23,799 nucleotides of DNA from Magnetococcales bacterium (GTDB lineage: Bacteria > Pseudomonadota > Magnetococcia > Magnetococcales > DC0425bin3). The DNA lies in NCBI GenBank assembly GCA_015229045.1, contig JADGCJ010000046.1:1-23799 (forward strand), in the 5' to 3' direction. Shown here one piece after another: positions 15,569-23,735 of this stretch (position 1 is its first letter; every line of letters begins with the position of its first letter). Made by a program: the position numbers and the translations under genes. The notes under the pieces are model-generated. The model had not been told where the DNA came from and did no database searches. It saw only the letters and a list, made by a program, of their open reading frames with translations.

Positions 15569-16500
15569 CAGTTTGGAAAGGCCACCGCCGGTCCACCAAT
15601 CCCCATTGCATAGGGTTGAAACGCTTCCACGGGAAGCTTGAACGACTCCCCCTCGACAAACTCCCAGGAGCCTGATTGGGATAACAATTTATGCAACAGC
15701 ATATTGTTCATGGTGTGACCGGAGCGCACCCCCTCGAAGTGTCCCAGGATCGGGTGGCCGAGGAGGTAGAGATCCCCCAGCGCGTCCATGATCTTGTGGC
15801 GGACGAACTCATCTTCGTAGCGCAGGCCGCCATCGTTGAGGATACGGTAGTCGCCGATGGCAATGGCATTGTCCAGGGAGGCACCGCGTGCCAGGCCGTT
15901 GGACTGCAACTTTTCCACCTCGTTGAGGAAGCCGAAGGTACGCGCCCGACTCACCTCCTTGACAAAGGCGGTCTCGGATATCTCCAGATCGACGTGCTGT
16001 TCCGTCAGCATGGGGTGATCAAAATCGATCAGGAAGCTGACCCGGAACCCATCGCCGGGATAGAAAGCGGCCCGTTTGTCCCGATCCTCGACAATCACAG
16101 GTTTTCTGACACGGATCCATTTTCTTGACACTCTCTGTTCCACCACACCTGCGCACTGAATCAAGAAAACAAACGGCGCAGCGCTGCCATCCATGATGGG
16201 TACTTCGCGCGTGTCCAGATCGATGAAGGCGTTATCCACGCCCAACCCGGCAAAGGCGGCCAGCAGGTGTTCGACGGTGGAGACCTGCACCCCATTGTCG
16301 TTGGCAAGCGTGGTGCAAAGCCTTGTGTCGATGACGTTTTCAACCCGGGCCGGGATCAAGGCACCCCGACAATCCGTGCGGCGAAAAACGATGCCGGTAT
16401 TTTCGGGAGCCGGGCGGAGCGACAGATAGGTCTTTTCGCCGCCATGCAGGCCGATGCCAGTACAACGAATCGTGTTTTTTAAAGTTCTTTGCAAGTACAT
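15568..16500 (-). CDS. lpxC: UDP-3-O-acyl-N-acetylglucosamine deacetylase
   Basis: LpxC removes the acetyl group from UDP-3-O-acyl-GlcNAc, the committed step of lipid A synthesis, using zinc. From the ATG at 16500 the protein is 310 residues (E. coli 305) and begins [21 protein letters not shown], a textbook N-terminus; a TTG at 16584 would add 28 unrelated residues. The zinc ligands are visible as His78 in [12 protein letters not shown] and His235/Asp239 in [15 protein letters not shown]. The active-site His262 lies in [13 protein letters not shown], and SRARTFGF is also present. It lies downstream of ftsZ as in many Proteobacteria, but a 304-base gap with a hairpin separates them. Three further genes follow, the first two with one-base overlaps. 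Confidence 0.97.
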   Translation of the reverse strand: MYLQRTLKNTIRCTGIGLHGGEKTYLSLRPAPENTGIVFRRTDCRGALIPARVENVIDTRLCTTLANDNGVQVSTVEHLLAAFAGLGVDNAFIDLDTREVPIMDGSAAPFVFLIQCAGVVEQRVSRKWIRVRKPVIVEDRDKRAAFYPGDGFRVSFLIDFDHPMLTEQHVDLEISETAFVKEVSRARTFGFLNEVEKLQSNGLARGASLDNAIAIGDYRILNDGGLRYEDEFVRHKIMDALGDLYLLGHPILGHFEGVRSGHTMNNMLLHKLLSQSGSWEFVEGESFKLPVEAFQPYAMGIGGPAVAFPN

Positions 16501-16556
16501 GAAGAAGCACCCTGGATTCCGTTCCGACCCCCGCGTGGGGCCTCCATAGACAACCC

Positions 16557-16584
16557 AGTATGGATTATGGAAAAATCGTGCCAA
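16557..16584 (-). promoter_or_regulatory. Candidate promoter for the lpxC operon
   Basis: On the - strand TTGGCA (16579-16584, five of six matches to -35) is followed after 16 bases by CATACT (16557-16562, four of six matches to -10). Transcription would start about 50 bases before the lpxC ATG. The hairpin after ftsZ makes a separate lpxC promoter reasonable. It rests on consensus matching alone. Confidence 0.3.
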
Positions 16585-16637
16585 AAATTAATCCTGTGCG
16601 GACCGCACCCACCCCCGCAGACGGGGATGGCATTTCA

Positions 16638-16687
16638 CCATCCTTTGACCATAAAAGCCGCCGTGCAACCTTTGCGGTCAAACGACC
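16638..16687 (-). repeat. ftsZ-flanking intergenic repeat, copy A
   Basis: Read on the - strand, these 50 bases align without gaps to 18046-18095 at 33 of 50 positions, and most differences are transitions. Shared blocks include ATGGTC and AGG-TGG. It lies in the ftsZ-lpxC gap, which otherwise contains the hairpin at 16763-16788 and a candidate promoter at 16557-16584. Copy A has lost the perfect central stem seen in copy B. Confidence 0.55.
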
Positions 16688-16762
16688 CCAAAAACAGGGC
16701 GACCCAAAAAACGAGGCAACCCAAAGGGGGAACGACTCTTTACGAACGCCCCCCTGAACGAC

Positions 16763-16788
16763 ATCGGACGGCCTGGGAGCCGTCCGAT
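16763..16788 (-). terminator. Hairpin just after ftsZ
   Basis: A perfect 10-base stem (ATCGGACGGC and its complement) with a six-base loop starts 16 bases after the ftsZ stop codon. No T-run follows on either strand, so it could be a weak or Rho-assisted terminator, or a structure that protects or processes the ftsQAZ message. It separates ftsZ from lpxC. Confidence 0.5.
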
Positions 16789-16804
16789 CTTGTTGTCACA
16801 CATG

Positions 16805-18007
16805 TCAATCCAGTTGTCGACGCAGGAAGGTGGGGGTATCCAGCACATCGGTATTGACCGAGGTGAACTCCTCCAGGTCGGCGCGGCGACGTGGTCGACG
16901 ATTGTTTTTGCTCATGGCTTCGGCTGGTGTTGCGTTATCCAGCTCTTTTTCCGGCTGCGCATTGAGCTGCCGAACATTTTTCTGCTGGTGCTGGGCGTTG
17001 GGGTGGGTGGCGACCTTGTCCCGGCTGGGGAAGGAGACCTTCTCCGCGCTGCCGATGCCGGTCGCCACGACAGTGACGCGCACCGAGTCTTCCATGGCCT
17101 CGTCGAGGACGGCGCCAAAAACGATGATGGCATCTTCGTGGGCCATGTCCCGGACCACGGTGGCGGCTTCGTCCACCTCGTGGAGGGCCAGATTGACACC
17201 GCCGGTAATGTTGATCAGGACGCCCCGGGCGCCATGAATCGAGACATCGTCCAGCAGGGGGCTGGAGATGGCCTGGGTGGCGGCATCCAGGGCGCGGGTA
17301 TCGCCCGAGGCCTCGGCGGCGCCCATCATGGCCTGGCCCATTTCGTCCATGACCGTGCGCACGTCGGCGAAGTCGACGTTGATCAGGCCGGGGATGGTGA
17401 TCAGGTCGGTGATGCCGCGCACCGCCTGGTGCAGAATGTCATCCGCCTTGCGGAAGGCTTCCAGGATGGTGGTATTTTTCCCCACCACACCGAGGAGTTT
17501 CTGGTTGGGTATGGTGATGACCGTATCGACATGTTTGCGCAGTTCGGCCAAGCCGTCTTCGGCGAACTTCATCCGGCGTTTGCCTTCAAAGCCGAAGGGT
17601 TTGGTCACCACGGCCACGGTCAGGATTTGCATCTCCTTGGCGATTTTGGCGATGATGGGGGCCGCTCCCGTGCCCGTGCCACCACCCATGCCGGCGGTGA
17701 TGAAGACCATGTCGGCGCCTTGCAGGGCGTCCTGGATGCGTTCCCGGCTCTCTTCGGCGGCACGCATGCCCATGTCGGGTTTGGCGCCTGCTCCCAATCC
17801 GCGCGTCACCCCCTCGCCGATCTGGATGCGCACGGGGGCCAAATTACGTGTCAAGGCCTGGGCGTCGGTATTGGCAACGATGAACTCCACCTTGTCCAAC
17901 TGGGCCTGGATCATGTTGTTGATGGCATTGCCACCGCCTCCGCCAACGCCGACGACCTTGATCCGCGCTCCCCTTGATTCATCGTTGTGTTCAAATTCAA
18001 TACTCAT
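16805..18007 (-). CDS. ftsZ: Cell division GTPase FtsZ
   Basis: FtsZ is the tubulin-like GTPase that forms the division ring at midcell. The 400-residue protein shows the N-terminal KVVGVGGGGGNAINNM, the tubulin signature AGMGGGTGTGAAP (about 105-117), PFGFEGKRRM, and the T7 synergy loop NVDFADVRTVMDEMG. A variable linker (about 320-385) leads to the conserved C-terminal peptide DVLDTPTFLRRQLD, which binds FtsA and other partners. Length is normal. A strong GGGGG lies a few bases before the ATG at 18007. It follows ftsA after 108 bases that contain a repeat. A hairpin follows its stop codon. Confidence 0.98.
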   Translation of the reverse strand: MSIEFEHNDESRGARIKVVGVGGGGGNAINNMIQAQLDKVEFIVANTDAQALTRNLAPVRIQIGEGVTRGLGAGAKPDMGMRAAEESRERIQDALQGADMVFITAGMGGGTGTGAAPIIAKIAKEMQILTVAVVTKPFGFEGKRRMKFAEDGLAELRKHVDTVITIPNQKLLGVVGKNTTILEAFRKADDILHQAVRGITDLITIPGLINVDFADVRTVMDEMGQAMMGAAEASGDTRALDAATQAISSPLLDDVSIHGARGVLINITGGVNLALHEVDEAATVVRDMAHEDAIIVFGAVLDEAMEDSVRVTVVATGIGSAEKVSFPSRDKVATHPNAQHQQKNVRQLNAQPEKELDNATPAEAMSKNNRRPRRRADLEEFTSVNTDVLDTPTFLRRQLD

Positions 18008-18045
18008 GTGACCCCCTAACTTTCATGGATGGGGGAAACCTCCCT

Positions 18046-18095
18046 CCACCCTCCGACCATGAGAGTCGCTACGCGACTTTCACGATGAAATGGCC
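18046..18095 (-). repeat. ftsZ-flanking intergenic repeat, copy B
   Basis: This copy lies in the ftsA-ftsZ gap and is related to 16638-16687 in the same orientation. It contains the compact hairpin GAGAGTCGC-TAC-GCGACTTTC (18061-18081 region on the + strand), whose arms differ at one position. Being inside the ftsA-ftsZ message, it could influence processing or relative expression of ftsZ. Confidence 0.6.
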
Positions 18096-18115
18096 TGAAA
18101 TTTGGTCATCATACC

Positions 18116-19354
18116 TCAAAAAATTTCGCCAAACCACTCCCGCATGCGATGCATCACCCTGCGAACGCCGCCGGTCTCCTCGGGAATGAAGCGCGTGGGG
18201 CGATCCCGATCGAAGCGTGTGGCAAACTGCACCAGACCCACCGCCGTGGAGTATATCGGGCTGTTGACGACATCGGTCAACCCGCCGACACCCTGGGGAA
18301 GACCCCGACGCACGGGTTTTTGGAACACATCTTCGGCCAGCTCGACCATGCCCTCCATGATAGCTGAACCGCCGGTCAAAACAATGCCTGCCGCGATCTG
18401 TTCTTCAAATCCGGAGCGGGCGATCTCCCGTTTGACCAGGGTGAAAAGCTCCTCGACGCGCGGCTCGATGATCTCCGCCAGGATGTGGCGGGCCAGGGTA
18501 CGCGGTTTGCGGTCGCCGATGCTGGGGACTTCGATGATCTCTTCCGCGTTGACCAGGGAGGAGAGGGCAGCCCCGAAGTTTTTTTTCAGTTGTTCGGCTT
18601 CCCGGGTTGGGGTACGCAGGCCGACGGCGATATCGTTGGTGATGTGGTCACCGCCGATGGCCAGGACGGAGGTGTGTTTGATATGGCCATCGGCGAATAT
18701 GGCGATATCCGTGGTGCCGCCGCCAATATCGAGCAGGCAGACACCGAGTTCCTTCTCGTCCGAGGTGAGGACCGCCTCGGCGGAGGCCAGTTGTTCGAGG
18801 ATGATATTGCCCACATCCAGGCCGCAACGGTTGGCGCATTTGATGATATTGTGGGCTGACGAGACCGCGCCGGTGATGATGTGGACATTGGCTTCCAGGC
18901 GCACACCTGACATACCCAGGGGTTCCTTGATGCCATCCTGGCCATCCAGGATGAACTCCTGGGGAATGGTATGGAGGATCTCCCGATCCTGGGAGATGGG
19001 TTGGGCCCGGGCGGCATCCAGCACCCTTTGGATGTCGCTGGCCGTGACTTCGCCCTCCTTGGTGGCCACCACGCCGTGCGAGTTGCCACTCTTGATGTGG
19101 CTGCCGGCGATGCCGGTGTAGACCATATTGATCTCCACGCCGGCCATCATTTCCGCTTCTTCCACGGCCATGCGCATGCTTTCGACCGTGGAGTCGATAT
19201 CGATCACCACGCCTTTGCGCAATCCCCGTGAAGGGTGGGTGCCAATACCAATGACATCAAGGCGGCCGTCCTGCTGCAAATCGGCGACGATGCAGCAGAT
19301 CTTGGTGGTCCCGATATCAAGGCCGATGATGAGGTTCTGATCCTGTTTCGCCAT
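18116..19354 (-). CDS. ftsA: Actin-like division protein FtsA
   Basis: FtsA is an actin-fold ATPase that ties FtsZ to the inner membrane and recruits later division proteins. The 412-residue protein has phosphate-1 motif GLDIGTTKICCIVADL (about 11-26), phosphate-2 LLDIGGGTTDIAIFADG (about 207-223) and adenosine motif VLTGGSAIMEGM. The 1C subdomain with NMVYTGIAGSHIKS is between them. The C-terminus RRVMHRMREWFGEIF is an amphipathic membrane-targeting helix. Length matches E. coli (420). GGAAG lies four bases before the ATG. A 185-base gap separates it from ftsQ. Confidence 0.97.
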   Translation of the reverse strand: MAKQDQNLIIGLDIGTTKICCIVADLQQDGRLDVIGIGTHPSRGLRKGVVIDIDSTVESMRMAVEEAEMMAGVEINMVYTGIAGSHIKSGNSHGVVATKEGEVTASDIQRVLDAARAQPISQDREILHTIPQEFILDGQDGIKEPLGMSGVRLEANVHIITGAVSSAHNIIKCANRCGLDVGNIILEQLASAEAVLTSDEKELGVCLLDIGGGTTDIAIFADGHIKHTSVLAIGGDHITNDIAVGLRTPTREAEQLKKNFGAALSSLVNAEEIIEVPSIGDRKPRTLARHILAEIIEPRVEELFTLVKREIARSGFEEQIAAGIVLTGGSAIMEGMVELAEDVFQKPVRRGLPQGVGGLTDVVNSPIYSTAVGLVQFATRFDRDRPTRFIPEETGGVRRVMHRMREWFGEIF

Positions 19355-19479
19355 AGTGCTTCCGAATCGTCCTGATCGTTTGAGGCTTTGTAGGCGATGC
19401 TTCCTACTGGCATCCCGGCGCTCTCCCTGGCCAGGACGTGGGGGTTTTCTCTCTCAATCCGCGTCTATTTGATCATCCA

Positions 19480-19495
19480 TTCTTTTCCAAAAGAA
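19480..19495 (-). promoter_or_regulatory. Palindrome in the ftsQ-ftsA gap
   Basis: TTCTTTT and AAAAGAA form perfect 7-base arms separated by CC. The site lies 125 bases before ftsA in a 185-base gap that has no gene. It could be a regulator-binding site for an internal ftsAZ promoter; I found no convincing promoter hexamers beside it. Confidence 0.25.
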
Positions 19496-19539
19496 CAAGT
19501 GCCAATCCCTATCTCTGCCCTTATCTTTGCAAACGCGAC

Positions 19540-20253
19540 TCAAAGCTGTTTCTCGGCGGGCAGGGGGCGAACGGCCACCAGTCCCGACACCCGCATATCC
19601 ACCTGCCGCACCCGGCGATCCAGGATCCGATAGCGGTCTTGCAACTGCCGCAGCAGGTTCATCTCGGCCTCTGCACGTTGTGAAAACAGGATCCTGACAC
19701 CTTTCTTCGTATACATGATCCATCGGTCCCCGGGGATGCTGATCGCTTCGGAAAGCTGTTCCCGCAGCCAGGGATGCTTGCCCAGGAGGTTCATGAGTGA
19801 AACAACCGTTTCCGACTCCAGCACCGACTCTTTGCGAAACACCACCGGCATGCGCAAAGGATCGCCCTTTTCCAGGGATTTGATCGGTTTGCCATACTCA
19901 TCCAGCAGGGTCAGTTGCTCCCCCTGCCGACTCATGCATACCGCCACCTTCTCCACCATGGCAATGGCCAGGACATCCGGATAGATCCGCTCGATACGCA
20001 CCTTCCGGATCCAGGGCAGCGTCGCCATTTTCTCCAGAACCAGGCGCGGATCGATCCGCAACAAATTGGTCCCCTGAACAATGCCAATATCGCGCAGAGC
20101 ACCCAGGATCACCTTCTCATCCGTGTGTACCCGGCCCAGCAACCGAATCTCCTGCAACTGAAAGTGTCCGGGTTGACGGGCCTCGCGCCAGCCCAACGTC
20201 ACCCCGCCAGCAACAACCACGACAAAAAAGAAAGTCAGCAGACGGGACCACAT
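19540..20253 (-). CDS. ftsQ: Cell division protein FtsQ
   Basis: FtsQ is a bitopic inner-membrane protein that links early and late division proteins through the FtsQ-FtsL-FtsB complex. The 237-residue protein has a short cytoplasmic N-terminus, one membrane helix (LLTFFFVVVVAGGVTLGW, about 5-22) and a POTRA domain beginning FQLQEIRLLGRVHTDEKVI, with TLPWIRKVRIERIYPDVLAI in the typical place. The beta domain follows, with LLDEYGKPI. It is slightly shorter than E. coli FtsQ (276). Its start overlaps the end of ddl by 19 bases. FtsL and FtsB are not in the window. Confidence 0.95.
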   Translation of the reverse strand: MWSRLLTFFFVVVVAGGVTLGWREARQPGHFQLQEIRLLGRVHTDEKVILGALRDIGIVQGTNLLRIDPRLVLEKMATLPWIRKVRIERIYPDVLAIAMVEKVAVCMSRQGEQLTLLDEYGKPIKSLEKGDPLRMPVVFRKESVLESETVVSLMNLLGKHPWLREQLSEAISIPGDRWIMYTKKGVRILFSQRAEAEMNLLRQLQDRYRILDRRVRQVDMRVSGLVAVRPLPAEKQL

Positions 20254-21206
20254 GATTTCAATGCAGCACTCCGCAATATTCGTGCCACAAGCTGATCAAA
20301 ACTCATCCCCATGGCAGCGGCAGCCTTGGGGGCCAGACTGAGTTCGGTCATACCAGGCACGGTGTTGATTTCGAGAACCCATGGTGATTCAGCAGCATCC
20401 AGCATGACATCGACTCTGGCCAAACCGCGGCAGCCAGCCACGCGATAGGCCAGCAAGGCCGCATCGCGCGAGCGCTCCAGGGCCAAAGCGGAGACATTCT
20501 GGGGAGGAATCCGGTATTCGGTTCGACCGGAGGTGTACTTGTTGGTAAAATCGTAAAAGCCGCTGATGGGATGGATTTCGATGGGTGGCAGGGGCTGGTC
20601 ATCCAGGATGGAGATGGTCAACTCCTTGCCATGAACCTCCGTTTCCACCAGGATGCGGGCCACGCCATCGGCGGGCAGGTCGTTGGTTTGTGCGGCCTTG
20701 AGCAGGGCTTCCGGCAGTTGGGCACGCTCCGTCACGCGGGTGACACCCACGCTGGAGCCGGAGTTGGCCGGCTTGACATACCACGGGGGTGGCGAGAGCA
20801 CCTGGGCAGCCACCCGTTCCGGATCGCCGCCCGTTGCCGCCAAAACCACCTCCTGGCCCGCAGGTGTCGGTACCCCACCGTCACGAAACAGACACTTGGT
20901 CAAGGTTTTATTCATGCAGACAGCCGAGGCCGCCACGCCGGATCCGGTATAGGGGATACCCATCACCTCCAGGAGTCCCTGGACCGTGCCATCCTCTCCC
21001 AGAGGTCCGTGCAGGGCCATGACGGCAACCTGGATTCCTTCCCGCATCAGCACAGCAGCCAGATCCCGACCCACATCGATCGGCACCACCTGATGGCCAA
21101 GGCGTTCAAGGGCGGCGGTCATCGCTCGCCCGCTCCGCAGGCTGACCTCGCGCTCCGCCGAAAGGCCCCCCATCAATACCCCAATTTTTCGATCCCGCCA
21201 TTCCAT
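20235..21206 (-). CDS. ddl: D-alanine--D-alanine ligase
   Basis: Ddl joins two D-alanines with ATP, giving the dipeptide used by MurF. From the ATG at 21206 (MEWRDRKIGVLMGGLSAEREV) it has 323 residues, near the family norm of ~306; GGAAGAAG lies upstream. An earlier start at 21293 adds 29 residues without family resemblance. ATP-grasp motifs are LHGPLGEDGTVQGLLE, YTGSGVAASAVCMNKTLTK, YVKPANSGSSVGVTRV, FYDFTNKYTSGRTEY and VLEINTVPGMTELSLAPKAA. The mur-fts position suggests ddlB. In the 129-base gap before it a GC-rich palindrome (21221-21234, arms CGACCC/GGGTCG) lies 15 bases upstream of the start codon. Confidence 0.96.
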   Translation of the reverse strand: MEWRDRKIGVLMGGLSAEREVSLRSGRAMTAALERLGHQVVPIDVGRDLAAVLMREGIQVAVMALHGPLGEDGTVQGLLEVMGIPYTGSGVAASAVCMNKTLTKCLFRDGGVPTPAGQEVVLAATGGDPERVAAQVLSPPPWYVKPANSGSSVGVTRVTERAQLPEALLKAAQTNDLPADGVARILVETEVHGKELTISILDDQPLPPIEIHPISGFYDFTNKYTSGRTEYRIPPQNVSALALERSRDAALLAYRVAGCRGLARVDVMLDAAESPWVLEINTVPGMTELSLAPKAAAAMGMSFDQLVARILRSAALKSCGPVC

Positions 21207-21335
21207 AGTCAATCTTCTTCCGACCCGTGGGTCGCTTCCCTGCGCTGCCGTTGACGGATGCCATAAGGTAGGGGTTTCGGTCCTGAGACGCAAGTCATTC
21301 CTTCTCCCCTTTCCTCTTTTTCATCGTGCCTGTCG

Positions 21336-22244
21336 CTAACCATTTGGAGATACAATGCGAACTTCAAGCTTCAGCTCGATATGGCTATTTTTGAACACTT
21401 TTTCACGTACCAGATCAAACAGGATCAAGAGATCCCGACTCGTGGCACCACCACGATTGAGGATGAAATTACAATGCTTTTCCGAGATCTGTGCCCCTCC
21501 TTGCCACACCCCGCGCAGGCCGGCATCGGCGATCAGTTGCCAGGCGGCTGGTCCGCCCGGAGGATTGCAAAAGACACTCCCCGCCGAGGGGTGTTGCAAA
21601 GGCTGGCTGGCCACCCGGCGCCGATTGAAATCCTGCATGCTACGACGGATCGTTTCCGGATCCCCGGACCGTAGGCGAAAACGCCCCGACAAAAACATCC
21701 AATCCGCAGGGAGCCGGGTGTGGCGATAGGACATTTCCAACTCCTGCGGTGTCCGGTCATGGATCTCACCCGTCGGATCCATGACACGGGCATCGAGGAG
21801 AATTTGCCGCATATCGCCCCCGTAGGCACCGGCGTTCATGCGCAGTGCCCCCCCGACGCTGCCGGGAATGCCAGCGAGAAACTCCGCCCCCGTCAATCCC
21901 TGGCGGCGGGCAAAATGGGCCAATGCCCGGGTCGCAACCCCGGCCTCGGCTTCGATGGTGCAGGCATCCGTCAAGCGGATCTGGTCCATCCCCGATGTCA
22001 AATCCACGACGACGCCAAAAAAACCACCATCGTCGATGAGAACGTTACTACCTCCGCCCAGAATCAGCCACGCCACCTCCCCCGCCAGGTTGCGCACCAG
22101 ATGGGACACCTCTTGGACCGAGGAGGGGCAGACCAGCCAGCGGGCCGGACCACCCACCCGCCACGTCGTGCGCCGGGCCAGGGAAACCTGCTCGACCACG
22201 GGCCGCAGGAGCGCCGGAAACCGGGGCTTTGTCTCGACCATCAT
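21336..22244 (-). CDS. murB: UDP-N-acetylenolpyruvoylglucosamine reductase
   Basis: MurB reduces UDP-GlcNAc-enolpyruvate to UDP-MurNAc with FAD and NADPH. The 302-residue protein is the compact type II form. FAD-binding motifs are TTWRVGGPARWLV (about 26-38), WLILGGGSNVLIDDGG (about 59-74) and FLAGIPGSVGGALRMNAGAY (about 122-141). The catalytic Ser is at about 223 in GSVFCNPPG. The substrate-binding region has SYRHTRLP and GGAQISEKHCNFILN. The start ATG overlaps the murC stop as ATGA, so the pair is translationally coupled. A second ATG follows immediately. Confidence 0.97.
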   Translation of the reverse strand: MMVETKPRFPALLRPVVEQVSLARRTTWRVGGPARWLVCPSSVQEVSHLVRNLAGEVAWLILGGGSNVLIDDGGFFGVVVDLTSGMDQIRLTDACTIEAEAGVATRALAHFARRQGLTGAEFLAGIPGSVGGALRMNAGAYGGDMRQILLDARVMDPTGEIHDRTPQELEMSYRHTRLPADWMFLSGRFRLRSGDPETIRRSMQDFNRRRVASQPLQHPSAGSVFCNPPGGPAAWQLIADAGLRGVWQGGAQISEKHCNFILNRGGATSRDLLILFDLVREKVFKNSHIELKLEVRIVSPNG

Positions 22245-23656
22245 TCCCCCGACAAAGACCCGGCAAAGGCTCGTGCCCGTTGGGTGATGTTGCCGGCCCC
22301 CAGAAAAACCACAATGTCACCCGGCTCCAGATAAGCCGTCAGGGCGGCAATCCATTCAGGTCCGCCGGGCAGGGGAGCGGTACGGGTCTGGCTCTGTTCC
22401 CGGATGGCCGTCATCAACATCTCCTGGCCCCGCTCGCCCAGGGGAGGATCACTCGGCGGAGTCTCTCCCGCCGGATAAATGGGATCGACCAGCACCAGAT
22501 CGGTCCCCACAAAACTGGCGGCAAACGCCTGAAAATGGTCGCGAACCCGGGTATAACGATGCGGCTGGAACGCCACCACCAGGCGTCGTTCCCGGCCAAA
22601 CCCCGCCCGCACCGCCGCCAGGGTCGCCTGAATCTCCACCGGATGGTGGCCGTAGTCGTCGATCACCACCCGTTCCGGGCTGTCGAACAGCAGGTCAAAA
22701 CGCCGCTGCACCCCTCTGAACCCGGCCAGGGCGTGAATCACCGTCTCCCAGGGAATGGCCAGCTCCCAGGCCACGGCAATCGCAGCCAGGGTATTGGTCA
22801 CGTTGTGCAATCCGGGCAGTGAGAGCGCCACCGGACCCCAATCGACCGGCGCGCTGTCCGGATCCGCTGTCACTTCGACCCGGAAGTGCGTGTGCACCCC
22901 CTCTTGCACCACATCCACCGCCCGGATGTCCGCTCCCGGCTGCAAACCGTAGGTGACAACACGTTTATCACCCAAATCCGGCAGCATGGCCCGCACCTCG
23001 GGGTGATCCCGGCACAGAATGATCAAGCCGTAGAAGGGAACCTTGGAGACAAACTCCCGAAAGGCCCGGCGCACGGCATCAAAATGGCCGTAATGCTCCA
23101 TGTGTTCCGGATCCATGTTGGTGACGACGGCCATGGTGGGAAACAGCTTCAAAAAGGAGCCATCCGACTCATCCGCTTCGGTGACCAAAAATTCACCGCG
23201 CCCCAGGCGGGCATTGCTGCCCATCGATTTGACGATGCCGCCGTTGACGACCGTCGGATCCATGCCGGCCTCGCCCAGGAGGGTGGCAATCAGGGAGGTT
23301 GTCGTCGTCTTGCCGTGGGTTCCGGCGATGGCGATGCTGTATTTGAACCGCATCAGTTCGGCCAGCATCTCCGCCCGGGGCACGACCGGAATCCGCCGAT
23401 GGCGGGCCGCCGCCACCTCAGGGTTATCCGCCGTCACCGCCGATGAGGTCACGACCGCATGGGCTTCTCCCACCTGATTGGCCGCGTGACCGATATGGAC
23501 GGTCGCGCCGAGGTTGCGCAGGCGTCGGACATTGGCGTTTTCCGCCATATCCGAGCCGGAGATCACGTAGCCCAGGTTGATCAGCACTTCGGCGATGCCG
23601 CTCATGCCGATGCCGCCGATGCCTACAAAGTGCAAGCGATTGATTTTTTCGTACAT
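22241..23656 (-). CDS. murC: UDP-N-acetylmuramate--L-alanine ligase
   Basis: MurC adds L-alanine to UDP-MurNAc, the first amino acid of the stem peptide. The 471-residue protein has the N-terminal Rossmann motif FVGIGGIGMSGIAEVL (about 10-25), ATP loop IAGTHGKTTTTSLIA (about 109-123), VTEADESDGSFLKL, TNMDPEHMEHYG, GLHNVTNTLAAIAVA, DDYGHHPVEIQATL and FQPHRYTR, which together are specific to MurC. It is the first gene of the - strand block, with its start 143 bases from the window end. Its usual neighbour murG is at the opposite end of the block and on the other strand. Confidence 0.98.
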   Translation of the reverse strand: MYEKINRLHFVGIGGIGMSGIAEVLINLGYVISGSDMAENANVRRLRNLGATVHIGHAANQVGEAHAVVTSSAVTADNPEVAAARHRRIPVVPRAEMLAELMRFKYSIAIAGTHGKTTTTSLIATLLGEAGMDPTVVNGGIVKSMGSNARLGRGEFLVTEADESDGSFLKLFPTMAVVTNMDPEHMEHYGHFDAVRRAFREFVSKVPFYGLIILCRDHPEVRAMLPDLGDKRVVTYGLQPGADIRAVDVVQEGVHTHFRVEVTADPDSAPVDWGPVALSLPGLHNVTNTLAAIAVAWELAIPWETVIHALAGFRGVQRRFDLLFDSPERVVIDDYGHHPVEIQATLAAVRAGFGRERRLVVAFQPHRYTRVRDHFQAFAASFVGTDLVLVDPIYPAGETPPSDPPLGERGQEMLMTAIREQSQTRTAPLPGGPEWIAALTAYLEPGDIVVFLGAGNITQRARAFAGSLSGE

Positions 23657-23706
23657 GGAGACCGTGTCCGCTCAAGGGGTGTACATCAAAAAACATAGAA
23701 AAAACA

Positions 23707-23735
23707 TAATAATTAAAAGGGGCGAAGCCCCCAAC
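23707..23735 (-). promoter_or_regulatory. Candidate promoter for the murC operon
   Basis: On the - strand TTGGGG (23730-23735) is followed after 17 bases by TATTAT (23707-23712), five of six matches to the -10 consensus. Transcription would start about 45 bases before the murC ATG. The -35 part lies inside the boundary repeat and in a hairpin stem, so the repeat may supply part of the promoter. The -35 match is weak (three of six). Confidence 0.3.

Noticed and set aside
16501..16584. Upstream TTG start for lpxC
   Set aside because: The 28 added residues have no LpxC resemblance; [11 protein letters not shown] at 16500 is the family N-terminus.
16790..17977. A 395-codon + strand frame opposite ftsZ
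   Set aside because: Gly/Asp/His-rich mirror of ftsZ, without its own ribosome site or domain.
21207..21293. Upstream start for ddl
   Set aside because: The added 29 residues are unlike any Ddl, while ATG 21206 has a GGAAG site and a normal N-terminus.
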